This document shows positions 11,779 to 22,326 of a stretch of 64,000 bases of DNA, in pieces. Each line of letters begins with the position of its first letter. Positions within the stretch are counted from its first letter, which is position 1. Source of the DNA: Brachycybe producta (taxonomy: Eukaryota > Arthropoda > Diplopoda > Playtdesmida > Andrognathidae). The notes under the pieces were generated by a model that had not been told where the DNA came from, made no database searches, and saw nothing but the letters and a program-made list of their open reading frames with translations. Both the position numbers and the translations under genes were made by a program. The stretch lies in NCBI GenBank assembly GCA_036925085.1, contig JAUPFP010000008.1, forward strand, positions 2,391,957-2,455,956, given 5' to 3'.

Positions 11779-14030
11779 TGTTATTTTTACCTCCACTCTA
11801 TAGCCCTGAAAGTCAAAATTCAAAATTTTGGAAAAGGGGAAGAAGTGAAAGTGTACAGCTTGGTTCAGGTTCCAGACAATGGTCTATTTGGGGAACCAGT
11901 ATCCCTGTTTTGATCAAGTTGTGCCCCCCTATGTTTCTTGGTGTATTTTTATGTTATTGGCCTTGTTTAAAAAGTAAATTATTAGTTTCCTACCTTTTCT
12001 TGATGCTCGTTCAGATGTCCAGTTGATTTGGGGTTGTGGAGTTGATTGCTGAACTGGCACACACTTAAATTAAACACCAACTCAAATGATGATCACAAAA
12101 CACTATGAAGTTTGCACACAATTTATTGTTTTAATTTGTAAACCAACCACAATTAATTATAATTCTGTATGTGTAAACCAAAATATTTTAAAGTTCTATT
12201 TGTGAAAGCAACAAAAATGATCTAAGAGTTCTGAATATGCAACCAAAATATTTTAGAGTTCTGAATGTGTAATCCCAAAATATTTCAGAGTTCTGAATGT
12301 GTAATCCCAAAATATTTTAGAGTTCTGAAAGTGTAATGAGAATATTTTAGAGTTCTGAAAGTGTAATGAAAATATTTTAGAGTTCTGAAAGTGTAATGAG
12401 AATATTTTAGAGTTCTGAATGTGTAATGAGAATATTTTAGAGTTCTGAATGTGTAATCTCAAAATATTTTAGAGTTCTGAAAGTATAACCAAAATATTTT
12501 AGAGTTCTGAAAGTGTAATCTCAAAATATTTTAGAGTTCTGAAAGTGTAATCTCAAAATATTTTAGAGTTCTGAAAGTATAATCTCAAAATATTTTAGAG
12601 TTCTGAAAGTATAACCAAAATATTTTAGAGTTCTGAAAGTGTAATCTCAAAATATTTTAGAGTTCTGAAAGTATAACCAAAATATTTTAGAGTTCTGAAA
12701 GTATAACCAAAATATTTTAGAGTTCTGAAAGTGTAATCTCAAAATATTTTAGAGTTCTGAAAGTGTAATCTCAAAATATTTTAGAGTTCTGAAAGTATAA
12801 TCTCAAAATATTTTAGAGTTCTGAAAGTATAACCAAAATATTTTAGAGTTCTGAAAGTGTAATCTCAAAATATTTTAGAGTTCTGAAAGTATAACCAAAA
12901 TATTTTAGAGTTCTGAAAGTGTAATCTCAAAATATTTTAGAGTTCTGAAAGTATAACCAAAATAATTTCTAAGTTAATCAAACAATACACTAGGTTCCTA
13001 CAGGAAACTAGTATATTGTTTTCTTTTTTCTTGTAAAGAAAACTAAGTCCTTCTGATCCCTTTACAAACCGCTGGTATTCTTTTATCTCTCTCTCTCTCT
13101 CTCTGGCTGTAGACACTCTCTGAAACCTCATTGAGAGCCTCACACTCTCTTTGAGAGTCTGCCACACTCTGGTCTAAAATCTAAAATGAACTGACTAAAA
13201 TTGAAGATTTTAGTCCATTCTAGTCTCTCATTGGTTAACTTGGGTTGATTATTCAATCATTTAATTGGTCAACCTTATGATTGAAAAGTGAAAGTATTGT
13301 GATTGACATGAAGGACTAACATGATATCAGGTGTTGACAAAAGTTACATTAAATGTAAACACAGGTGTGACCTTTCTTAGAAAAGGTTAATTTTAAGTGT
13401 TAGTTTGCTTTAAAAGTAACGATAGAATAATATTATATCTTATTATGATTGACAGGCCATTTTAACATTTCCTCTTATTATGACAGCAAATCTCATAAAT
13501 TATTTATGTGATCTTATTATTTTCACACCCCCAGCCTAGTCACCGTATGATATTTTGTTAATGTGTGATGTGTATGCCTATTGTAGTTAATTGTTTCTTC
13601 TTTCTGTTATCATTGTTTCACTTAAGGTGTTAAATTACACCTTTTAACTTTTCTTTCTATTCACTTAAGGTGTTATATTACACCTTTTAGCTTTTACATA
13701 CGACACACCTGTTATGACACTTGTTTACATTTTAAACTTTCTTCTTCTCTATCGTCTATTCTTTTTCAGGTGTCACATTACACCTTTCTAGTTAAACACC
13801 TGTTTTCATTCACAAGTTCTTTTAAACATTATTATTAACATTATTATTAACATTATTATTATTATTATTATCATTATTACCATTATTATTACTATTATTA
13901 TTATTACAATTCTTATTGTTGCTTTTCCTTTTTGGTTTCTATTTAGTTTTTTGTTTTGTTTATTTTTGTTTATGTATGATTTCATGTTAGGTGTTTAGGT
14001 GCATTTATAGTCCATTTTGAACACCTAACA
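11779..14030 (-). repeat. Right LTR (5' LTR of the element), 2,252 bp
   Basis: Same length and internal landmarks as the left LTR, with the minisatellite at 12164-12961. Because the element is on the minus strand, this copy should hold the active promoter, driving leftward into gag. Confidence 0.93.
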
Positions 14031-14034
14031 TTTC
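14031..14034. repeat. Target-site duplication TTTC, right copy
   Basis: Matches the TTTC at 6036-6039. Confidence 0.75.
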
Positions 14035-14632
14035 TACATTGTATATAACTTTTGTTTGTTTATAGAATTATTACAGACCCGTATTAGGGTATGTGTCATG
14101 CACAGGGGCCCCGACCCGCCCGCCCCGCAAATAAATCACTTTGACTTGTCATATTTACTTTGTGATTACATTTTCAATATTTTTTTATGTTTTTTCGTAT
14201 AATTTATTCCAAACTAAACTAGAAATTTCCTAATCGAATCCTTGTCTCATCTATTATACCCCGCTATTTTTAAGGGCCCACACATTCTACTTGGCAAAGG
14301 GCCCCCAAAAGTGTTAATCTCGGCATGGATTTGTCAATTTTTTAATGGAATTTTTTTTTTCTCTTAAATTCTCTTTATGTTTACATAATAATTAATTGTT
14401 GACGACATTTGTATTTTTTTCATATTCGTTAAAAGCGATATTTTATGTGTTGTCAAATTTGTTTCATTATATTTTTTTAAATCTTATATATTTAAATAAA
14501 TAATTGTGTCAAATAAAGTCCATGAATTTTTAATAGTGATACGTCACTTATATGGGGAACCCCTAACAATAATTAACCATAATAAACAAATAATCTAAAG
14601 ATAGCGCCGTCCAAATGAAGAGGACCTCTCAT
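14035..14632. other. Intergenic right of the LTR element
   Basis: No gene. A GC-rich patch near 14100-14130 and AT-rich sequence elsewhere. This is where the remainder of any histone gene split by the LTR insertion would be expected, and none is seen. Confidence 0.5.
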
Positions 14633-15296
14633 AAAGAGGACCTTGGTAGAGGCTATAACCATAGGGGTTGGCTCAAAACATTTACTCGCTTTGTATTTTC
14701 ATAGTCTCCTATAACTCATATAACGGAGTGATAGGAGGCTATGGTACTTTATGGCGAGAGTAGTAAGTTCATAGCGAGGATAGCATACTAAATCAAACTA
14801 GCGTTTGCCCATTAGAATTAGCAGAACGCATGCGCATTACCATCTTATCGTTTTATATAGGAAAACTAACCTAACCTAACCAAACCTATAGTGAACGTCT
14901 CATCGGCAGTTTCCATTGGTGATCAATAGATGGCGCTGCTAACACAAATCTGCAATCACTTTTCTATATAAAACGATAAGATGGTAATGCGCATGCGCTC
15001 TGCTAATTCTAATGGGCAAACGCTAGTACTTATCAATAATAATCATAGTATAAGAAGGAGTGGAGGATTTGTAAGACTATTTACTATCTTTGCTCGGTAT
15101 TGAGGCTAGTTTACAAGAGAGAGTAGTATATTTAGGATAGCATGGCCATGTTTTGTAATATGAATAGTATGTCAAAACATAACAGTTGCGCCCTCCCCCC
15201 CACCCTGTGGGTCCCCAGCTACGTACGATAAAGAAGCAATGGATGACTACCGCAAAATATATCTAGCTTTGTCATAGCCTCCACCCGAGGTCCTTG
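14633..15296. mobile_element. Putative outer foldback/MITE with ~25-bp imperfect terminal inverted repeats
   Basis: The left end AAGAGGACCTTGGTAGAGGC is mirrored at the right end (GCCTCCACCCGAGGTCCTTG on the plus strand, 15277-15296). It contains a smaller inverted repeat at about 14707-14743 (CATAGTCTCCTAT...ATAGGAGGCTATG) and the 231-bp foldback at 14797-15027. No transposase frame is present. A target duplication was not identified. Confidence 0.5.
14797..15027. mobile_element. Foldback MITE, 231 bp with ~66-bp near-perfect arms
   Basis: The arms begin ACTAGCGTTTGCCCATTAGA and are inverted copies differing at about one position over 65 bp. Both contain the palindrome GCGCATGCGC or a one-base variant. 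The 100-bp centre carries CTAACCTAACCTAACC, an arthropod telomere-type (CCTAA)n run. No coding capacity and no clear target duplication. Confidence 0.82.
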
Positions 15297-15733
15297 TTTT
15301 AAATAAAAGTATTGATGTAATTACTTTAATAATCAGTGGCTTTAGTGTTTATAAGATACTCTTATTACTTTCGAATTTAATTTATTCACAAAAACAACGT
15401 CAAATCAATTCAAAATTTCATTCATGACTTGTTTAGTTGTAAAAAAAAAACATAAAAACGATGATGGCGTCAGATATGAAAGGGGGGGAGCCATCCGCCA
15501 TTGTGAATTCTAAAATCATACAAACTGTGGAAGTAACGCAAACCTTTTTGTATAAAAGAAATAATAAAACCATGAACTAGAATTTCCACGTTTACAAATT
15601 TTTATTAAACCAAAATTTATCACATTAAAAAATATTTACAACAATTTTTAAAAACAAAATTCTTAAAAAATAAACGCAAGAAATCGTTTCAATGCTAAAA
15701 CATAAAAAGCTAATCTTTCTCGACATTTTGTGT

Positions 15734-15749
15734 GGCCCTGAAAAGGGCC
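15734..15749 (-). promoter_or_regulatory. Histone 3' stem-loop of H4
   Basis: The minus strand reads GGCCCUUUUCAGGGCC, a perfect 6-bp stem with UUUC loop, 35 nt after the H4 stop, followed by ACACA and a purine-rich CGAGAAAGA block. Confidence 0.93.
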
Positions 15750-15784
15750 GTTGTTTAGATTAGTCGATTTGTTGTTGTCGTTGT

Positions 15785-16168
<384 letters not shown>

Positions 16169-16269
16169 GTTTTGAAAATTAAAATTCAGACGAACACACA
16201 AGCAAACAGAAACAACCCAAAACCAAAATTCGAATAAATTCTTCCGGCGTTTTCAGACTCAATTTATAC

Positions 16270-16657
16270 TCTAGAGTCACGCGGACGTAAATGAACGCCA
16301 AATTAATGTTTTAAATTCCGGTTTAACTTCCGCCTAATCACTAATACACTATTTTGTGAACGAGTATAATCTTCCGCACTTATCAGTGCGCTAATTTCAT
16401 TGTGTACTGTACAGTACCTGTAAAGAACGTTTATTTATGTTTTTGCTTTAAATTTTATCATATGTAAATTGCTATTCAATGACAATGAGCGATTTCCTTT
16501 GTTATTTATGCAGTGTAATGAACTAAATGACAAACATAACAGATCTCAAACAATAGGTTTAACAAAAAATAGTTCCTAGACAAAAAAAAACAACGCAATC
16601 ACCGCCAAGCGGCAGCACTTACTTGAAATAATTCTTCAATTATACCGGCTTCACGGA
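16270..16657. other. Intergenic upstream of H4
   Basis: Presumed H4 promoter distal region. Nothing else recognised. Confidence 0.5.
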
Positions 16658-16913
16658 GACCACTTTGTGGCGCCACAAAGTGGTTGGCAACGGCCTGTTG
16701 TCAGTGCGTGCATAGTCTCTGGTTATTATAGGAGGCTATGGTGCAGGCGACTGGTATAACCCTTCAAGGTCAGACCATGATTATCACTGACAAAAAATTG
16801 GTGGTCGCCACTTGTGGCCGTACTCAACCACTTTGGTGCAAGAAACAGTGGCTCGTGTGAAACTCCCTTATATAACCAATGACCTTCTAGAATGTGGCGC
16901 CACAAAGTGGTCG
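16658..16913. mobile_element. Palindrome-ended element, ~256 bp
   Basis: The 20-bp terminal motif GACCACTTTGTGGCGCCACA opens the element and recurs inverted at 16894-16913. At the left end it extends into a perfect 26-bp palindrome (16659-16684) around GGCGCC. Interior sequence has further CCACTTTGG-like pieces. Non-coding. No clear target duplication. Confidence 0.6.
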
Positions 16914-16968
16914 ATTTTATCTTAAGACCATAATACTCCTAGGGTCTGTGCACGCCCATTTTTCTAGA

Positions 16969-17164
16969 CATGCATCTGTAGACAGCTTTAAAATTTCTTT
17001 GGCTCCGCCCTTTTATGAGCGTCATCAAATTCTAATTGGTTTGTTACGAGGACTGATGTAACATGCTCCGCCCTTTTTATTTCTAATTGGTTGATATTTT
17101 GTCTGACGCTCATAAAAGGGCAGAGCCAAAGAAATTCTGACGCTGTCTACAGATGCCTGTGTTT
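16969..17164. mobile_element. hAT-like MITE, ~195 bp
   Basis: Arms of roughly 50 bp start GCATCTGTAGACAGC and run through TTTCTTTGGCT...GCCCTTTTATGAGCGTCA, with the inverted copy at 17103-17156. TTTCTAGA precedes the left end and TTTCTAGT follows the right end, a 7-of-8 match to an 8-bp target duplication. Non-coding. Confidence 0.7.
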
Positions 17165-18680
17165 CTAGTTATTGCATCCCCCTTCGATGAGTCACATTGA
17201 GTGGGTGACCATACTGTATTCTAGGGCCCACCACCGCCTAGTGACCTTATTATAAAGTCCCATGAAAATAAAAAGTGAATACAAAAGACTCGTAAATGCA
17301 CAAAAACATTGCACAAGTTTACGATAATATGTTATCAATGAAACTTAAAATATGAAATTATATAAAATAAATTATGGTAATGTATTTCATGATTTATTTT
17401 ACCAGCCTTGCACACAAATCACAAATGAACTTAATTGAATTCTCTCTCATACATTCTTTTAAAATTGATTTTGTTTTTTTCAGTTTACAGTTACAGCATA
17501 TTTTAAAAAAAAAAAACCATGCTGTGGTGGTGCAATCACTATCAAGAGACAAAATACATCTTCACACATAAAAATACCCCGATTCATAATAAAAACAAAA
17601 CTTCATTTTTATAATGACAATAATAATTAATATAGAAAATCCAATTGGAGGCTATTTTTTTTTACTTATACTAAATCTGTACAAATTCCATTTATCTCGA
17701 TCGATCGTAGAATTTTTGTTGTTTTTTTTTTTTACATATGGGCAGTGCCAAGTAACAAGGTAAAAAAACAAAAAAAGAAACTACAAAAAGGAGGTTCGAT
17801 GGCCAGGCGGCTTAATATGTATATAAATATTTATACGGAAAACGATCCTACGGATCACTTTCATCTCTTTCGTTCAAAACACACATTTAAAGAGAAAAAT
17901 AAGAAATTACAAAAAAAGAGAAAGAAGACACAAATGTAGACTCAAAAGGCTCTCTCCTCTTGCTCGTTCACAAATTTAACAACAGACACAAGCGAGGAAC
18001 GGAATTGGCTGGTCAGCGAATACAAAATTAACACGAAATGTAAATAACAAGAATTGAAACATGTCTCGACACTTATCGCAAACTCTCCAAACATGTGAAA
18101 CACACGAGTCAATGAAAATGATAAAAACAAAAATAAATGAGTGTGGACGAGAAAAACGAGAATCGGGGAAGGTTTGTGTGTTTTTTTTTATACAAAGATA
18201 GTCACTGTAATGAGATCGAGAGAAGAGAAAAGAGTGTAAGGGAAGAAGAAGAAGAGCCTTTTTTAATGTTTTATCATATCAGTCACTATACGAAAAACAA
18301 CTGTTCTTCACACTTTTTTTCCCCCTCCAATTTCGGTTTCCAATAAACAACTACTTAAAATGTGTCCTCTTTCGACCGCTACCACCACACAGTTGTGCCG
18401 AGCCCACGTGAAAAGGAGTGAGCAATTCCCGTCTATCTCTCGTAAGCGTCGTTCGCAATTCAAGGTGACGCACACATACACGTTTACCAGAGATCCTCTC
18501 TCCCTAACCCAAACCTCAAAGCCTCTTCACAAGTTCCATTTATCTTACACCCAAAGGCAAAAAAAATGCACAACTTTAAATGTAAAACGACTGCAGAAGG
18601 GAGGGAAGTCTGTTTTCATGTAAAGTTCGTGCTCAAATCATTCCGGTCGATGTCAAAAAAAATTCCCTTTCTGATTTGAG
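17165..18680 (-). other. slimb 3' UTR and flank
   Basis: AT-rich, no supported coding region. It lies directly 3' of the slimb stop and is likely in large part its 3' UTR. Open frames on the plus strand (for example 18360-18623) are antisense noise. Confidence 0.5.
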
Positions 18681-21531
18681 CTACTTGTTCACATAAGTGT
18701 AAGTACGAGACGGCGAGGACTTACTGTCCGGTGAAGTATAATTTAGGAAGTCCCATATAAGGATCGTGTCATCGTGCGAACTGCTCACTATTTGAAATTC
18801 GTCAAATTGTAATCTAAAAACTCGGCCGGAATGCTCCTGAAATCAAATTCGAACCCGATCGAAACCGTATGTTAACGACGCCATAACGATAATAAATTAA
18901 TAAAAACAGAAGAAAAAAAAACTCACCACCAAAGTACGGAGGCAAAGCGTTCCGGACGGTGCTCTTGGATCCAAAGCAGCAGCCAAATCCCAAACTTTTA
19001 TTTTTCTGCTCGTAAAAACAAAGAACAAATTAGACGAAGAGGAAAACTCCTCCGTCAAAAAATCAATTCGACTAACCCATCGTAAGCACCGCTAACAATT
19101 CGTTTGTTGTCAAATCGAATGCATCGAACGAGCTCTTCGTGTCCTTCGAGAACACGCAAACAAGCTCCACATTCGATGTCCCATAATCTAATTGGAGTTT
19201 AAAAATGTTGATAGTTAAGTTCAAAATTAAAACTAGTTTTTTTCTGCTCAACTTTCGTTTTCATTACACCTCAGAGACCCGTTTTATTCACAGATTGTCC
19301 TTTTAATACAAACCGAATAGTGTTGTCTGAACTGCCGCTGACCACCAGTCGATCTCTGTACTGCAGACAGGCAATACCTCGCTTGTGACCATTCAGAGTG
19401 CGAACAAATTCGCAAGACGATGTGTTCCACACTTTGATTGTACGATCGCCAGACGCAGACACCACATACTTTTCATCAAAATCGACTACGTTGACAGCCG
19501 CTCTATGGCCTACGAGAACCCTCCGAAGATTGATCTCGGACGGAGAGACCATGTCCCAAACGGCTATCGACCGATCCTAAATCACAAACACATGAAAAAT
19601 CGAATCCATTAAAAAATGAAACAAGAGGGAAAAAAAGGAAACCTACCTTGGAACAGGTGACCATCATTCCATTGTTAAAACGAAGATGAAGAACGGCTTC
19701 GCAATGATGAATCAGTGAAGTGACCATCTTACCGGTGTTTACATCCCAAACGCGGACCGTCGAATCGCTAGAGCCACTTATGATAACTTTATCGTCATAC
19801 TGAAGGCACAAAACGGATCCCGTGTGCCCCGTCAACACCTGAACGCACTGCAAACTGATTCGATCCCAGATCTTGATCGTGTTGTCCCGCAACCCGCTCA
19901 CGATCTTCTGATCGTCGTACTGAAGGCAATAGACTCCTTTACTGTTTTCGCTTCGACAGTTAATTCGCTGAAGGTTGTGTCTTCCACACCGCCAATTATT
20001 TTCTATGCTCTGTAAACATAACACACATTAGACGAAATCTCTTTGAATAGAGACGATTGTTTTTTTTACGTCAATGTCCTGAATGATCCTCGGATATAAC
20101 TTCCGATAGTACATGTGATCTGGATTCGGTTCTCCAGGTTTTGGCTTGAACAAATACTTTCCCCTATAAACGCAAAATAAAATCAGATAAGAGTAATTTG
20201 TAGTCGCAATTCCCGAATATCAAAGTCAAGTGTTGATTAACTAACCATCCTCTTCTCTCGGCCAATCCCCTCCAGAGAGAATCCGTCCGAACTTTCCTCT
20301 CGATCAGTTTCTTCCAAAGCATTCCCTCGGAAATGACACGCTGCCATTCTTTACATACGAGCTCAGCAGCACACAGAGACTGTGCGTCGAGGTACGAGAG
20401 AATGTTTTCTGCAACATGATCTAAACCTTTCTCTGTATTGAAATAAAACAATTAAGCGATGGTTCAGAGAAAGAGAGAACTGAGAGATAAGTTACTTGGC
20501 AAGAGAGAGACAAAATCTCGTTGCAATATGGGTTTAAGAAATGCGTTCACATGACTGTGTTGATAGTGACACATATTGCCCAAAAGATGTTCTACAAACT
20601 CCACTTGATCCCTCTCGCTCCATTTCTCAAAGTATTTCAGACAGACGTCCTTTTCGGCACCTAAGTTCGGAGAAGGTTCAGTTCGCCGTAAACCATCGAA
20701 TAGATTTGTCATTGGAACCTAAAATATTATTTTACAAACAGAATTAGCATTCAAAAAAAGAAAATTTCTGTAGAAAACTCTTGAAATACGTCTTCAGTAT
20801 GTCCGAAAAACATTATAAAATTCCATCAAAAGAGAACTTTTATAAAGAGGTATTTTCAAGAGATTGCAAACTGAAAACTAGAAGAAAATGATAAAAAAAA
20901 ATAGCTTCAACTTGAACTTTTTAATGATTTTTCATGTTTTGTAATGGTTCAAAAACATGATCAAGATGCATAAAAAAGTTGCAAACAAAGAGGTCAAGAA
21001 TTAGGTCACACGTAAATAGAATGGCATAAAAAAGTCATTAGATTTTTTTTTTGTGTATCTTTCAAGTGTGTTTTCTTTTCTATCTTTTGTTACTAACAAA
21101 ATATAAAAGGATTATGTGAGGTTTAAGTCCTAATTGAACAAAATCTGCTTAATGTCCGAGCGAAATTTGTTGAAGACCACAAAAAAAGACGAGCTGAATG
21201 AACTTCCGCGTACGTCATTCAGACAACTAGCATGAAAACCGGAGAAAAAAGAAGGGGGAGGAGGAGGAGGAGGAGGAGGAGGAAAAGAGAAAGACGCAAT
21301 GGACAAATATACAATGAGCAACAACGCAATGGAGGTGAATTAGAGAGAAAAATGGCGAACGATTCTGGAACAGGAGAGAGAAAAATCTGATGGAGATGCA
21401 ACAGAAAATCACTTTCAATTCATTTATACGAGCAAATTGCATCTAAAATATATGCATAACATAAAACTACATTCATTACGCCATACCTGATCACATTTTG
21501 GTGATTCTTGGATAATTTTCTCCGTCTCCAT
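18681..21531 (-). CDS. slmb: Slimb / beta-TrCP F-box and WD40 protein
   Basis: Substrate receptor of the SCF ubiquitin ligase that recognises phosphodegrons (beta-catenin/Armadillo, Ci/Gli, IkB). Nine coding exons: 21487-21531, 20496-20718, 20246-20432, 20070-20163, 19647-20009, 19314-19576, 19077-19187, 18927-19005, 18681-18836; total 1,521 nt, 506 residues. The N-terminal dimerisation (D) domain contains [19 protein letters not shown]. The F-box follows ([19 protein letters not shown]), then seven WD40 blades, ending in [12 protein letters not shown] and a short Ser-rich tail. Conserved to vertebrate BTRC almost residue for residue. The start is the ATG beginning [10 protein letters not shown], whose exon joins in frame. 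Divergent from E93 with 795 bp between start codons. Confidence 0.98.
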
Positions 21532-22326
21532 CGTTAAAAAATACTAAAACTGTTGACAGATCTTCTCCAAGAATGAAGCTGCTGTGTGAAAAAAAAGAAA
21601 GCAAAAAACACCAGAGGGAGCTGAAAACAGACAAGAAAATCTGGAACTTGGCAACACTGCGCAGGAAGTGCCGAGAGGATAGAAAAAAAAGTGACGTCAT
21701 CAAAGTAAATAGCATCACTTCCTGTTTATGTAAATACATTGTTAGCTATTGAACAAAAAAAAAAGAGGAATTATAAATAATGGGGTCAGTTTTGAAATAC
21801 GATAAAGTCAAAGGTCGAGCTGTAAATATTATTTTTTTTTGGCTTATGTAGCACTTTTGATTTTTGGCTTTATTGTGTGTTTAGGCCGTCATTTGAAAGC
21901 TGTTCAAGCCATATGCAATTTTATTTTCACCGAAAACGGAGAAAAAAACGACTTGATTTCAGTCATTTTTCAGCCTCCATTTCATACAAATTATGTCATA
22001 AATAAAGTCAATTTTGAAATAAAACACGAGACAATACATAAATTTGTTATTATACGTAACATCCGCAAGCACCGCAGCTTAACCTGCGCCATTGAGTGGT
22101 ATATACACGTATGACGTCATACGGTAAATTACGGCCGTTACAATTCGCACATGTTTGTACCGATCATAACGTCGTCTACCTGTTGATTTCCATTCGAGAG
22201 CGAAAGCGCTATGACGTCATAGCCTTCCGGTCTAAAAATGCATAATGACGTCATTGAGTTGTATGCTATTCCATGGTAGGAGGAGGAGGAGGAGGGAAAG
22301 AGGAGGACGGACGGACGGAGGTAAAA
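21532..22326. promoter_or_regulatory. Divergent slimb/E93 intergenic region with four CRE palindromes
   Basis: Perfect TGACGTCA sites at 21692-21699, 22112-22119, 22212-22219 and 22246-22253; the last three lie within 142 bp near the E93 start. A GGA/GAGGA-rich tract (22278-22320) sits just before the E93 ATG in the presumed 5' UTR. The CRE octamer is the known CREB/ATF site. Function here is inferred. Confidence 0.65.

Larger units (their letters stand above)
6040..14030 (-). mobile_element. Non-autonomous Ty3/gypsy-like LTR retrotransposon with gag only
   Basis: The full element is 7,991 bp: two direct LTRs of 2,252 bp each (6040-8291 and 11779-14030) flank a 3,487-bp interior. LTRs begin TG and end CA, and a 4-bp target duplication flanks the element. 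On the minus strand a primer-binding site complementary to tRNA-Ser follows the 5' LTR, then gag, a broken protease region, a duplicated hairpin module and a purine tract before the 3' LTR. I find no reverse transcriptase, RNase H or integrase motif, and the interior is too short for a full pol. The LTRs look identical by eye, even in their tandem arrays, so insertion is recent and must have used proteins supplied in trans. Confidence 0.88.

Noticed and set aside
14262-14290. TTTTAAGGGCCCACAC resembling an H2B stem-loop 3' half
   Set aside because: The 5' half of the stem is missing, so no hairpin can form; considered chance or too decayed to call.
18137-18623. Plus-strand frames (69 and 87 residues) in the slimb 3' flank
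   Set aside because: Antisense to the likely slimb 3' UTR, low complexity, no start context or partner exons.
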